Positions 35,325 through 46,862 are shown, counted from the stretch's first letter. The stretch is DNA of 64,000 nucleotides from Cavenderia fasciculata (GCF_000203815.1 NW_004457713.1:201358-265357); one strand, 5' to 3'. Numbers and translations are program-made. Notes: a model not told the origin generated them from the letters alone.

Positions 35325-36719
35325 TTATTTCTTTATTAATTTAATTCTATAAAAAACTAAATTATTATTATTTGGATTATCAACAAATTTAGTTGATTGA
35401 ATTTTAAAATTTGGGGAAGAGGATAATGTATGAATTTTTGTTGGTGGAATATTTAAAGTTATTTGTTCTAATAATGGTAATGATAGATTTTCAATAGTTG
35501 AGAGTTTAGAGTGATATTCATCTATGATATAGGTATAATGATCTTTATAACATTTTAAAGTTGGGATTGTTTTTAGATAGTGTCCCCATGAAGACATATC
35601 ACTACAGTAGACAGTGTCTAGTGCAATTGGCCATTTACATTGATTGGGGTCGGGTATGTATTGTTGGTAGTATGGGAGTTCTCTTTTTAAATAAAGACTA
35701 TGAATCTTTGGATAATCTTGTAATAGAGGAACACAAGAAAATGTTGCACTTGTCACTTCAAGTTGTTGTTTAATGTGTAGAGGAAGAGTTTTTAACATTT
35801 CATTGATTCTATCATATGAAATGACCAATTTTCTAATTCTTTTTCGAGTAATCTTTGAGAAGTTTGTAAATGGTAGAGTTGTACCAGTACCAAATTCAAT
35901 GTCTACCAAATTGATCAATACAGAATCATTTTGAAATAAAAGATTTGTCATTGTCTTGCTAATACAACTTTGCATTGTAATAGCTATACTTGTTAAATTT
36001 GGCATTAACCTAGCCATCTTGTTTAAATGAGCCAAAGTAAATGAATTGGTTATACTTTTGAAGCGTGTCAATTCACGATAGGTTTGTTGTGCCAAATGAC
36101 TATCATCTAGTATATCATCCAAACCATGTGTATTGACAGACAACCTTTTCAATCTTTTTACAATTGACCATTGTTTTGAAACTGATTGCCAGAGATTGTT
36201 TGATTGTTCCATTCCTCTAATTGTCAATCTATCAAATAAATGATTTGAAACGTATTGATATACTTGTTTTGATATTAAACAAATATCAATTCTCCATGCC
36301 GTATAAAGTTTCGAGGAGGATGAGGAGGAGGAGGATCCTATAGGCCATCTTTCACTATCATATATCTTTCCAGATCCTCTATAATGTATTAAACAAGAAG
36401 TAGTAGGAGTAGATGTGAAAGAATTACAATGACAATTACATTGACCACTTAAATTATAAGCATGTTTTAGAATAGATGATACGAGTATCCATGGTAGTGC
36501 ATAATCTACAGTACCACGATGATACTTGTTTAAAGGGTTATCATCTACAATAGCAGATTGATACCATTCCTTTTCTTTTAGTCTTGCAGCAATACATGAC
36601 CTAAGAGTTGTTCTATTTCTTGGTTTTGGTATTGATATATTTAAATCTTTACATATATTTGTTAATTCTTCTATATCTTTTAAACTTAATAAATATATAT
36701 TATTTGTATTTGTATTCAT
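35325..36719 (-). CDS. SAP/F-box-like and LRR-like protein, single-module
   Basis: Intronless, 464 residues. The N-terminus (LKDIEELTNICKDLNISIP ... LRSCIAARLKEKEW) resembles a SAP-type helical hairpin. A block like LPWILVSSILKHAYN ... ISKQVYQYVSNHLFDRL looks like an F-box-type start seen in dictyostelid families. The rest is irregular leucine-rich repeats (LKRLSVNTHGLDDIL, LPLLEQITLNIPP). The gene at 54.4 kb has two such modules, so the two belong to one family. A substrate adaptor for ubiquitin ligation is possible but unproven. Confidence 0.68.
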   Translation of the reverse strand: MNTNTNNIYLLSLKDIEELTNICKDLNISIPKPRNRTTLRSCIAARLKEKEWYQSAIVDDNPLNKYHRGTVDYALPWILVSSILKHAYNLSGQCNCHCNSFTSTPTTSCLIHYRGSGKIYDSERWPIGSSSSSSSSKLYTAWRIDICLISKQVYQYVSNHLFDRLTIRGMEQSNNLWQSVSKQWSIVKRLKRLSVNTHGLDDILDDSHLAQQTYRELTRFKSITNSFTLAHLNKMARLMPNLTSIAITMQSCISKTMTNLLFQNDSVLINLVDIEFGTGTTLPFTNFSKITRKRIRKLVISYDRINEMLKTLPLHIKQQLEVTSATFSCVPLLQDYPKIHSLYLKRELPYYQQYIPDPNQCKWPIALDTVYCSDMSSWGHYLKTIPTLKCYKDHYTYIIDEYHSKLSTIENLSLPLLEQITLNIPPTKIHTLSSSPNFKIQSTKFVDNPNNNNLVFYRIKLIKK

Positions 36720-36819
36720 TCTAGAAATAAATTAGAAAACAAAAAATGAATCTTTTTTCGAGCGGACTCCTTTTCTTCTTTTTTTTATTTACAAAAACAT
36801 ATCTATTTATTTTATTTAT

Positions 36820-39229
36820 TTAATTAAATTGAGAATAACCTGATTTTTGATTAACATTTGTGTTTGATTCAAAAGTAATAGAGGGAGAAAATTCAACCTT
36901 TTTCTGATTATGTTGATCAAGTTTTCTTTGTTGTAGTTTAAGGTAGGCCAAACGAACTAGAATGACCAATAGGATGATAATCCCAATCCCAATAATCAAT
37001 GACCATGCAATGACTGCTGCAACCTTTAATCTATGTTTGTTTTGACGATCTTTATCAGTGTCTACATGGAATGCTGTTGTATCTTGATCTTGAAATGAAA
37101 TTCTCATTCCAACCTTGCCTTCAGTACCTTCAATGTATTCAATCGTTGGGTAGAGTGGAGCAGTTGATGGGTAATCTGAAACAACGGATTGAGAAGTTTC
37201 AACCCATTCACCATCATCATTGAATTTCTTGGTGACTGACCATTTCATCAATTTAAATTGTATCTTTGCTTTGGAGAAATCTACTCTTTTACCTCCATTA
37301 CCATCGGCATCATAAAATGGTGAATAATTATTAATCAATACATCATATGATAAATTTGGATAAACTGCATCTTGATAAATATAAATCATTATCTTTCCTT
37401 CGATTTCAAATCCATTTTCAACAATTACTAAAGAAATAAATTAAAATAAAAATAAATTAATATATTATTTATCTTTTTTGTTTTCTATTTTATATTATGA
37501 TTTTACCTTTAGTTGAAGATAGAGGACTATATAAAACAATATTTAAAATGGATGTAGAATCTAATTGTAGATTACCATTGATATGAATTAGATTTGGATC
37601 ATTATCAGAACCAAGTGTACCAGATGATACCATATCACCATGAATATTAAAATGACCCTTGACACTTGATGTATCATCCAAATACCATGTCGAACCTCCA
37701 GCTCCCATAACATTCCACTCAAAGAAATCAATCGATGAATTATTATTTAAATAAACATCCGATGAATTGATAAATAAATTCATTTGTCCAATTGTATCAT
37801 TTAATATTTGATTATTAAATCTTAATCTTGATCTTTCAATATTAATTGATTTCTAAAAATAAAAATAAATAATAAATATTTCAAAGTTAATAAATAAATA
37901 CATTATTATTATTTGTTTTTCTATTTCGACATACCAAATTAATTAAAGAATTATTTGAAAGGAAAATATCCAATTTTTTAAATGATGAATTGGATAAATC
38001 AATTTGAGATTCTATTATTTTTAAAGTAGTTGATTCCAAATCTTGATTTGATTGAATCTTTGAATCAATCAATTCCAATAAACAATTTTCAAATGTAATG
38101 GTTTGATCCATTTTCATAGTAGTTTGATTCAAAATAAAGGTTGTATCTTTGATTGAATAATAATCTTGTTCAATAATCATTAATTTTGATGAATAATGAT
38201 TCATTGCATCTCTTGTCAAACTATTATATGGTGGTTCAGTTAAAGATAATTCTGAACCATTAAATTGAATAAACTAAAATAATAAATTAGAAATATTAAT
38301 AAGTGAATCAATATAATTAATTGTTGTTTTGTTTTCTATTTACATTATCATTAAATAAAGAATATTTTGATTCAAAATCAATAAATGCTAGTACATTATT
38401 ACCAACAATAACACAAGTTGAAAATACTTTTGAATTTAAAATATTTAATTGTGATTCATTTTCAATTGTTATAAATGTCCATGACTAGAAAATTAAATAA
38501 AAAGAAGAAGAATATTAATAAATAAATAATAATAATAATAAAATTCTATTCTATTATTATTTTACTTACAATATTTGAAATTAAAGAATTTGAAATAGTC
38601 ATATTTGATTGAATTAAATTTAAATTATTTAAACTAGTTTTTGTATGATCAATCAATACATAGGAATTTTCAAACTTTGAATCACCATTAAAATCAATTG
38701 TACTATTATTAATAATAGTAAAGTTTGAATTTAAAAATGAATTTGTTTTTGATTCTAATTTACTATTATCTAAAGAAAAATAAAAGAAAAAAGAATATTA
38801 GAAATGTGTATAAATATATTTATATGTTTTCTTTTTGTTTTTTTTGTTTTGCATACTTGAAAAAATAAAAGAATTAAAAGAATTTAATAAAGTTGAATTT
38901 AAAAAACTATTTGATAATAGTAATGATGAATGATTGGTAAATGATAATTGATTGATATAGACTTGATTTCCAACAACAGCAAATTCATTCATGAAATTGG
39001 TATTGACTAGTTGTAGTGTTGATTGATTGTCCAATATTAAATCTGGAATCGTAAAAGTGTATGGTTGACTACCATTGGTGTTTTTAGATGGCAACAGTAA
39101 TGTTGTCGATTCACCACCACTATCATTGGTTGTTTTTGTGATACTATCTTTGGTTTCTCCTTTTAAAATGATCTTGGTAGAGTTTACCAAACTAATAATA
39201 ATTAATATTAATATATATATCTTTATCAT
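36820..39229 (-). CDS. Beta-helix-like surface protein with TM segment, six exons
   Basis: Exons on the minus strand: 39229-38857, 38769-38580, 38484-38344, 38273-37935, 37852-37507 and 37427-36820; all introns are short GT-AG. A signal peptide starts the protein (IYILILIIISLVNS), followed by a Ser/Asn-rich ectodomain with short beta-strand repeats of the LxLxNSxLxxST kind. The last exon ends in a TM helix (VIAWSLIIGIGIIILLVILV), a basic stop (KLQQRK) and a cytosolic tail with SGYSQFN. Same general layout as the intronless surface gene at 24.7 kb. Likely a cell-surface adhesion or recognition protein. Exon borders were placed by eye and the small ones are less certain. Confidence 0.65.
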
Positions 39230-40158
39230 CTTTTTTTTTTTGAAAGAAAAAGAAAAAAGAAAAAAGAAAAAGAAAAAGGAAAAAAAACTAAATCAAATAA
39301 TAATTGATTGATTGATTGATTTGGATATATATTGAATTTACGATACGATATGATAAATATATATATATTTGATGATCATTTAAAATACCATCAAAAAAAA
39401 TAAAATATATTATCCAATATAATATATGGGGTGAGGTGAGGTGATTGCTCCGATCACTATGATATTGGTGGGTGGGTATACCTACTAGGGAGTGGTGGTG
39501 ATATTTATCAACAGCAGCAGCAGCAGTAGCGGTAACTAAACTACTACTAGTATAGTGAATTAACCGCATTCGATTCATTCACATACTTTCCATTTTTAGG
39601 TTGTACTCTAATTTTTACACGTGATGATGTGATCTTTCACATACACTCATGTGTTTGTTTTTTGTAGTTGTTTTGGTTGTGAATACCACTTTAATGATGG
39701 GGTGGTGTGAAAAGGGTGGATGGGGGTTAACCAACAATATAACTTTGGTTATCCAATCAATCGTATTTATTCCATATCAAATAGACTTACTTTTTTGGTG
39801 TATAGCTAAAACAGGCATAGAAAGAAAGATTTCTTTAGAATTCAAACAATGATGATCAAATTTGATTGGTTATAGCTTGCAGTACTAGTTAACCTTTTAT
39901 TTCTTTTGTTTGTTGTCAGTCCCCGATGATGATCATTCATCATCATCATAAATGATAAGAAGATTTCTTTTCTAATCTAATCTGCATGCTGAGAGTTGTT
40001 TGTTTTGTATATTCTCTCTGTTTGCAAAGAGATTAAATAACTATAGAGACAAAAAGAATGAAGTGGATGTTGAAAAAATAATAATAAAATAAAAAAAAAA
40101 ATAATGTCATGTCTTTTGAACTTCAATAATAATACTGTTAATAAGATAATTATTAGAG
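39230..40158. promoter_or_regulatory. Divergent intergenic region before the F-box array
   Basis: About 930 bases. It contains A/G-rich repeats (AAAAAGAAAAAG) next to the surface-protein start, an imperfect GATT repeat, a small CAGCAG/TACTACT tract near 39510, and AT-rich sequence before the first F-box copy. I see no supported gene. Confidence 0.5.
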
Positions 40159-42135
40159 ATGTCTCTATTATCTTTATCTAATTTATTAGTATCACATATT
40201 ATATCATCAATTGATAATGTAGATATAATATGTTTATTGTTAACTTGTAAACAGTTATTTAATGATAGCAGTGTTAGAAGATCGATTAAATTTAAAGGTG
40301 TAGGAGGAGCTATCGATACAGACAATAGAGATATATCATTACAGTTTAAAGCAACAACTAGTACTACTAGATACAAACTATTATCATTTAAAGATATATT
40401 GGTGAATAGTATATCTTTGAATCAACATGTAGTACTTGAACATAACACCGCCGGCGATAAAGAGATCTTTTCGAATAGATCAGCTGCTGCTGCTGATAAC
40501 ATTATTACAACAGCTTTGGTAACACACTATAACCTTCAAGCAATCAATTCACTCTATGAAACTATGCCATCGATCGAGACACTATTCATCAAATATCGAC
40601 AATTAAACCTCCGCGAAAAGACAACGATCGATCTTGGATCAATCTCACGGCTACCTAATCTTCAACGACTATCGGTTCAAGGTAATTCATTAAAACTTGG
40701 TCCACACTCATCATTAAAGTCACTTAATCTAGACATCGGCACTTGTTACACTGCAAGTGAGTTGGGACTGGATCAATTCGTATCATTGACAGAGTTGGCA
40801 TTAAACAATTTCTGTGTGCCCGAGATAGGACCGGGTGTCTTGCCAAGCAGTCTGACATCACTCACTTTGACATTGTTTGAGTTACCACCAAGAGATACAT
40901 TCATTGCATTAACCTCGTTGGTGTACCTCGATATCTTTGTGGAAAAGGGATTGGATAAAGAACTAGAACAAGAACAACAACAACAACAAATATTCATCGA
41001 TCTATCTACTCTACACAATCTAAAGAAACTAGTGTATAATGAAAATTTACACCGAGAGGATGGTCCCATTGAAATTATTGTACCTCCCAACCTAAAGATT
41101 CTTTCCATTTGGTCTACCCAATGTGTACCAATAACACCACCACAACAACAATGTACAACAACTACTCTAATGCCTGTATTAGAGAAACTATATCTTTTAG
41201 AAGGTTTATTAACTGGTGGTAAAATCAATCTCCTATCACAATGTCCATCACTCAAGAAACTTTGTATTTATCAATGCTTTAAAACCATTCCATCTAATCT
41301 CATCCCACCTCATTTGGAGAAACTATCAATCCACAACTATTCAACAAAAGATATACTCGATCAATTTGTATACCCACCATCACTCAAACATCTAACCTAC
41401 TTGGGAGACTTTTACGACGGGTCTCCCAGTGTTACATCGTTACCCGAGTCACTCGTCAAATTAAAGAGTAAACTCAATGCATCTTCATCTTTAAATTTGC
41501 TTCCAAGTCATTTAAAAAAATTGGTTTGGATGTATAGATACGGTGGTCAAGGTGAAGATATAGACTTGGCACAGTCAAATTTTCCACCCAATCTTGAAAC
41601 GATTGACTTTTCTGGCATGAAGGGATTATTTAAAGTAACTATACCACCAGTCACAAAATATCTATCAATATTCTTGTCTCAAAAACAACAACAACAACAA
41701 CTAGATCCAATATTTTCAATCACCTCTAGAATAACCATACCCACCAAAGATCAACAACAACAACAACAACAGGAACAATGGTTACCAATCAATACAACAC
41801 ATCTAAATTGTAGTATGTCTTGTTCACAATCAAAATGGTCATTTAGATTAGATGAAATAATCAATCATACCAATGTTAGATATTTATCTATCATTAATCA
41901 ATGTTCTACTGCTACCAATATTCAATTTTCAATTCAAAGATTAGACAGTGACAATAGAAATGTATTGGTATTGGAAAGACAATCATTGACTGGTGGAATC
42001 ATCTCTCAGCTGAAAAGTATAACAAATACAAATATTAATCGAAACCAACAACAACAATATGACCCTATTTATTTACATTTTAATGATCGATCTCCATTTG
42101 AATTTAGTTGGAGTAAAGAAATAATTAAAAATTAA
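40159..42135 (+). CDS. F-box/LRR-like protein, array copy 1
   Basis: Intronless, 658 residues. The first about 45 residues form an F-box (LSNLLVSHIISSIDNVDIICLLLTCKQLF). Leucine-rich repeats follow, in which LPSSLTSLTL, PSLKKLCIY, PPHLEKLSIHN, YPPSLKHLTYLG and LPESLVKLK recur. The C-terminal module WLPINTTHLNCSMSCSQSKW, then FRLDEIINHTNVRYLSI and FSIQRLDSDNRNVLVLERQS, is shared by all copies. F-box proteins normally link substrates to SCF ubiquitin ligases through Skp1, with the LRR binding the target. Variable repeats and a conserved frame suggest a diversifying target-recognition family. Substrate unknown. Confidence 0.8.
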   Translation: MSLLSLSNLLVSHIISSIDNVDIICLLLTCKQLFNDSSVRRSIKFKGVGGAIDTDNRDISLQFKATTSTTRYKLLSFKDILVNSISLNQHVVLEHNTAGDKEIFSNRSAAAADNIITTALVTHYNLQAINSLYETMPSIETLFIKYRQLNLREKTTIDLGSISRLPNLQRLSVQGNSLKLGPHSSLKSLNLDIGTCYTASELGLDQFVSLTELALNNFCVPEIGPGVLPSSLTSLTLTLFELPPRDTFIALTSLVYLDIFVEKGLDKELEQEQQQQQIFIDLSTLHNLKKLVYNENLHREDGPIEIIVPPNLKILSIWSTQCVPITPPQQQCTTTTLMPVLEKLYLLEGLLTGGKINLLSQCPSLKKLCIYQCFKTIPSNLIPPHLEKLSIHNYSTKDILDQFVYPPSLKHLTYLGDFYDGSPSVTSLPESLVKLKSKLNASSSLNLLPSHLKKLVWMYRYGGQGEDIDLAQSNFPPNLETIDFSGMKGLFKVTIPPVTKYLSIFLSQKQQQQQLDPIFSITSRITIPTKDQQQQQQQEQWLPINTTHLNCSMSCSQSKWSFRLDEIINHTNVRYLSIINQCSTATNIQFSIQRLDSDNRNVLVLERQSLTGGIISQLKSITNTNINRNQQQQYDPIYLHFNDRSPFEFSWSKEIIKN

Positions 42136-42741
42136 TAAAAATTATAAGAAGTGGTTTGAGCCTTCGCAGGAGCAAAAATAAGAAAAAGAGGTCAAAATCG
42201 TCATCAACTACTAATGATCGTTGTAAGGACCAAGATCAAAGCAATAGTCAAAAGGATGGGAACAAGTCTACAAGCAACTCTGTTTCGACCCACGATTATG
42301 GTTTTGGTAAGTCTCTTTGTGATAGTCAGATCAAAGATCTCTGGAAGTCAAAGAACCCAAATGCGACAGAAATGCCATTTAAAACTAAATGGCAATGGCT
42401 ATATTGTCCAGTTTGTGATCATTTCTTCAACAGAGACTCGAGCGCTGCAAAGAATATTCTCTTATTGGGAATCTTACACCAAACCGCAGATTACAGGCCA
42501 TGGATTTATCGTCCTTTACCTGCCGATATCGTGCATATTGGGAGGGTAGACACGACCTAGTTAACCTTAACAGGGCCTTCCTGCATAAATATGAAAGTCC
42601 CCCCCCCAGCTGTAAGTTATTAGATAGAAAATATAATGTTGATCTCAATTTACTGATTTTCCCCTTTTTTTCTGTACTTTGTCTTTTTTTTTTACTTTGT
42701 CTGTTTTTTTTTTCTTTCCTCAATTCAAAATAAAAGTTCAA
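42136..42741. other. Gap between array copies 1 and 2, holding a mobile-element relic
   Basis: About 600 bases. The first 425 carry the Fanzor/TnpB-like fragment described separately. A run of 9 C near 42599 and T-rich sequence precede copy 2. The other gaps in the array are much smaller (about 110-150 bases), so this one has been enlarged by insertion. Confidence 0.6.
42156..42560 (+). mobile_element. Fanzor/TnpB-like C-terminal fragment (transposon relic)
   Basis: An open frame of about 134 residues with no proper ATG near its start. After a basic Ser/Lys-rich stretch it contains KTKWQWLYCPVCDHFFNRDS followed by SAAKNILLLG. The C-x-x-C knuckle directly before NRDxxAAxNI is the C-terminal zinc-finger and RuvC-III signature of TnpB/IS605 OrfB and their eukaryotic Fanzor relatives. 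It is followed by YRPWIYRPLP and a stop. The earlier RuvC motifs and any terminal repeats are absent, so only the C-terminal end remains. The assignment rests on this motif seen by eye. Confidence 0.6.
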
Positions 42742-44745
42742 ATGTCTCTATTATCTCTATCTAATTTAATATTATTACATATTATATCATCAATAGATAA
42801 TGTAGATATAGTATGTTTATTGTTAACTTGTAAAAAGTTATATCATCATAATAGTAATAGTTTAAAAAGATCGATACAGTTTAAAGGAATAGAACCTATC
42901 GATATTGATAAAGTAGATATATCATTAAAGTTTAAAGGAACAGCAACTAGATTCAATCTATTATCATTTAAAGATATATTAGAGAATAGTATAATATCAG
43001 ATCAACTTTTAATACTTTCAAAAAAACAAGAAGATGATAACAAAGAGTATCCATTATGGATACAAGATCGTATCTATTACACAGATAATAGAATAGATAA
43101 AAGTAACAACATTACAACAGCATTGGTAACACACTATCAACATAAAGTATTAGATTCTAATCTACTCTACAAGATACCATCAATCGAGACTTTATTCATC
43201 AACGAACCACAACACAATGGTATAATAGATCTTGGATCAATCTCACAGTTACCCAATCTTCAACGTCTATCAGTTCAAGCACACTTGCTTAAACTTGGTA
43301 ACCACTCTTCATTACAGTCACTGACACTTGGTCTCACCACTCGTTACACTGCAAGTGAGTTGAGACTAGATCAATTCATATCATTGACAGAGTTGACAGC
43401 AAACAGTTTCTGTTTGTATGATATTGGTCCAGGCCTTTTGCCAAGTAGTTTGACGTCACTCGATTTGGCAGTTAGAGATTTCCCACCAAGAGACACATTC
43501 ATTGCATTAACATCACTAGTGAACTTCAAACTCTGTCTAGAACAGGGATTGTATATATTTCGACTCCAACAAGAGGAGGAGGAGGAACAACAACACCTAT
43601 TCCTCGATCTATTTAATCTACACAATCTAAAGAAACTAGAGTACTCTGAAAATTGGACTGGTAAAAAGGGTATCATCGAGATTATTGCACCTCTCAACCT
43701 AAAGATTCTTTCCATTTGGTCTAATAGATCCGTACAAATCTCAACCCCAGGTACGTTGCCACTACTATTATTAGAGAGAATAGTGATTGGTGGTAAAATC
43801 AATCTATCATCGTTGCAGTATGGCCCATCGCTCAAGAAACTTTTTATTTATAATTGCTGGGAACCCATTCCATCGGATATGATTCCGTCCACTCTCGAAA
43901 AGCTTATGATATCAATATCAAATGTTTCTGAGGGCAGCATACTTGGACAAATTGTATTCCCACCATCACTCACTCATCTAACCATTTTGGGTTCGTTGTC
44001 CGGTCACGACGAACCTTTTCCACCTTTACCTGAATCACTCGTCAAATTAAAACTGGAAATCAATTCTACTGCTTCTCATCATTCAACGATAATGTCTCTT
44101 CCTCGTCACTTGAAAAAACTGGCTTTGAAATATGCTTTTGAAGTCCAATGTGAAGATTTTGACTTGTCACAGTCAAACTATCTACCCAATCTTGAAACGA
44201 TCGATATCTCTTACAAAAAAGGATTTTTCACCTTTCCACCAAGTACCAAATATCTATCAATAACTTTGATTCATAAAGATCAACAAAAAAATTGTCTTCC
44301 AATCTATTCAATCGCTACTAGTTTAACCATCCCCAAAGACATCAATGATCAATCACAACAACAACAACAATGGTTACCAATCAATACAACACATCTAACT
44401 TGTAGAATATTTTGTACTCAAGCAAAATGGTCATTTAGATTAGATGAAATAATCAATCATACCAATGTTAGATATTTATCTATCATTATTTTTTATTCAA
44501 AGACTACCAATTTACAATTTTCAATTCAAAGATTAGACAGTGATAATAGAAATGTATTGGTATTGGAAAGACAATCAATGACTGGTGGAATCATCACTCA
44601 AAGAAGAATATCAAACACAAATATTAATCAACAACAACAACCTCAACCTCAACCTCAACAACAATATGACCCTATTTATTTACATTGGGATTTAAACTCT
44701 CCATTTGAATTTAATTGGAGTTTTGTCAAAAAAATAATAAAATAA
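42742..44745 (+). CDS. F-box/LRR-like protein, array copy 2
   Basis: Intronless, 667 residues from the ATG at 42742, which lines up with the family start MSLLSLSNL; the frame is open further upstream, but no paralogue has that extension. F-box LLHIISSIDNVDIVCLLLTC, then LRR-like units and the C-terminal WLPINTTHLTCRIFCTQAKW and FRLDEIINHTNVRYLSI blocks. Gln/Pro repeats near the C-terminus differ from copy 1. It is nearest to copy 3 in the LLKLGNHSSLQSLTL region. Confidence 0.8.
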   Translation: MSLLSLSNLILLHIISSIDNVDIVCLLLTCKKLYHHNSNSLKRSIQFKGIEPIDIDKVDISLKFKGTATRFNLLSFKDILENSIISDQLLILSKKQEDDNKEYPLWIQDRIYYTDNRIDKSNNITTALVTHYQHKVLDSNLLYKIPSIETLFINEPQHNGIIDLGSISQLPNLQRLSVQAHLLKLGNHSSLQSLTLGLTTRYTASELRLDQFISLTELTANSFCLYDIGPGLLPSSLTSLDLAVRDFPPRDTFIALTSLVNFKLCLEQGLYIFRLQQEEEEEQQHLFLDLFNLHNLKKLEYSENWTGKKGIIEIIAPLNLKILSIWSNRSVQISTPGTLPLLLLERIVIGGKINLSSLQYGPSLKKLFIYNCWEPIPSDMIPSTLEKLMISISNVSEGSILGQIVFPPSLTHLTILGSLSGHDEPFPPLPESLVKLKLEINSTASHHSTIMSLPRHLKKLALKYAFEVQCEDFDLSQSNYLPNLETIDISYKKGFFTFPPSTKYLSITLIHKDQQKNCLPIYSIATSLTIPKDINDQSQQQQQWLPINTTHLTCRIFCTQAKWSFRLDEIINHTNVRYLSIIIFYSKTTNLQFSIQRLDSDNRNVLVLERQSMTGGIITQRRISNTNINQQQQPQPQPQQQYDPIYLHWDLNSPFEFNWSFVKKIIK

Positions 44746-44855
44746 ATTAATAAATAAAAACAAAATAATATTATTTTGGTTTCATCACTTAAACACACTT
44801 GGTCATCTACCACCTTTCTTTTTTTTTCATTATTTATTTTTATCAAGTTATAATT

Positions 44856-46862
44856 ATGACTAGTATTTTATCTCTATCTAATCTATTACTATTACACATT
44901 ATATCAGATATTGAAGATAATGGAGATATAGTATGTTTACTGTTAACTTGTAAAAAGTTTTATCATAGTGGTGTTAGAAGATCGATTCAATTCAAAGGAA
45001 TAGAAACTATCAATATTGAAATGGGAGAGATATCACAACAGTTTAAAGCAACAGCAACTAGATTCAACCTATTATCATTTAAAGATATATTAGTGAATAG
45101 TATATCAGATCAACAAGTAATACTTTCAGAAAAACAAGGAGAAAGCTATCCATTATGGATAAAAGATTGTATTTATTACACCGATAATAGAATAGATTCT
45201 AAAACTAGTAACATTACAACAGTATTGGTGAATGAAGATAAACATCGAGTATTAAATTCATTACTCTACAAGATACCATCAATCGAGACATTATTCGTCA
45301 ACCACAATGGTACAATAGATCTTGGATCAATCTCACAGTTACCCAATCTTCAACGACTATGGGCTCAAGCGCACTTGCTTAAACTTGGTCACCACTCTTC
45401 ATTACCAATTGGTAAAAACTCGTCACTAAAGTCTCTGACACTTTGTCTCACCACTCGTTACACTGCAAATGAGTTGAGACTAGATCAATTCATATCATTG
45501 ACAGAGTTGACATTTCGCAATTTCTGTCTGATAGGACCTGTTTCTTGTCTCTTACCAAGCAGTCTGACATCTCTCAATTTATTATTGATGGAGTTCCCAC
45601 CAAGAGATACATTCATTTCATTACAGTCACTAGTGAACCTCAAAATACATGTGGATTTGGGAACCAAGGACTATAACCAAGTGGCTGAGCAACTCCTGGA
45701 TCTCTCTAGTCTAAACAACCTAAAGAAACTAGAGTATACAGATTTTTTTGAAGAGTGGGAACGAAAAGATGGTATTACCGAGATTAGTGTACCTCTCAGC
45801 CTTAGGATTCTTTCACTCAGTTCTGAAGAATGTATACAAATCGCGACCCCATGTCCAATGCCATTATTAGAGAAACTATATCTTTTAGAACCTATAGTGA
45901 TTGGCAATCTAACATCATCACCATCATCACAGTATCCATCACTCAAAAAGATTTCTATTGTTTGTGATGACCCCATTCCATCAGATATTGTGTTTCCATC
46001 AACACTAGAAAAGCTTACGATTTCATCAAACTATTCTGGTGATACCAGTCTACTTGAACAAGTTGTATTCCCACCTTCACTCACTCATCTAACCATTTTG
46101 GGAGAGTATGACCAACAAGTCCAACCTTTACCAGAATCACTCGTCAAACTAAAGTGGGAATTCAACACTATATCTTCTCATCATCTTTCAACAATAATAA
46201 TGTCACTTCCTCGTCATTTAAAAAAACTGGTTTTATTATACGAAATTGTCCAAGGTGGTTATTTAGATTTGTCATCCAACTATCCACCATCCCTTGAAAC
46301 GATTGATCTCACTGACATACAAGGACTTTCTACCTTTACTCTACCACCAACTACCAAATATCTAACAATTTCAATGTGTACAGATCAACTACCATACATT
46401 CCAATATTTTCAATCCAGAATAGAATAACAATACCCAAAGTTCAATCACAGCAACAACAGCAACAATGGTTACCATGCAATACAACACATCTAAATTGTA
46501 GAATGACTTTTTCTCATTCAAAATGGTCATTAAGATTAGATGAAATAATCAATCATACCAATGTTAGATATTTGACTCTCTTTATGACCAACAACAACAC
46601 TATTATTTTACAATTTTCAATTCAAAGATTAGACATGGATAATAGAAATGTATTGGTATTGGAAAGACAATCACTTACAGGTGGAATCATCACTCAGAAA
46701 AGAAATGAAAATACAAATACAAATACAAATATTAATCAACAACAACAACAACAACAACAACAAGAAGAAGAATATGTTCCTATTTATTTAAATTTTAATT
46801 CAAATTCTCTATTTGAATTTAATTGGAGCTTTCTTAAACCAAACAACAATAATAATTCTTGA
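44856..46862 (+). CDS. F-box/LRR-like protein, array copy 3
   Basis: Intronless, 668 residues from the ATG at 44856 (MTSILSLSNL), preferred over an upstream in-frame ATG because paralogues begin here. It has one inserted LRR-like segment (LPIGKNSSLKSLTL) relative to copy 2. It keeps the F-box, the LRR-like core and the C-terminal FRLDEIINHTNVRYLTLF module, and ends in Gln/Glu and Asn runs. Confidence 0.8.
   Translation: MTSILSLSNLLLLHIISDIEDNGDIVCLLLTCKKFYHSGVRRSIQFKGIETINIEMGEISQQFKATATRFNLLSFKDILVNSISDQQVILSEKQGESYPLWIKDCIYYTDNRIDSKTSNITTVLVNEDKHRVLNSLLYKIPSIETLFVNHNGTIDLGSISQLPNLQRLWAQAHLLKLGHHSSLPIGKNSSLKSLTLCLTTRYTANELRLDQFISLTELTFRNFCLIGPVSCLLPSSLTSLNLLLMEFPPRDTFISLQSLVNLKIHVDLGTKDYNQVAEQLLDLSSLNNLKKLEYTDFFEEWERKDGITEISVPLSLRILSLSSEECIQIATPCPMPLLEKLYLLEPIVIGNLTSSPSSQYPSLKKISIVCDDPIPSDIVFPSTLEKLTISSNYSGDTSLLEQVVFPPSLTHLTILGEYDQQVQPLPESLVKLKWEFNTISSHHLSTIIMSLPRHLKKLVLLYEIVQGGYLDLSSNYPPSLETIDLTDIQGLSTFTLPPTTKYLTISMCTDQLPYIPIFSIQNRITIPKVQSQQQQQQWLPCNTTHLNCRMTFSHSKWSLRLDEIINHTNVRYLTLFMTNNNTIILQFSIQRLDMDNRNVLVLERQSLTGGIITQKRNENTNTNTNINQQQQQQQQQEEEYVPIYLNFNSNSLFEFNWSFLKPNNNNNS

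Noticed and set aside
41000-41255. Antisense frames inside F-box array copies
   Set aside because: They recur in the same place in each copy only because the sense strand is conserved; substitutions follow the sense codons.
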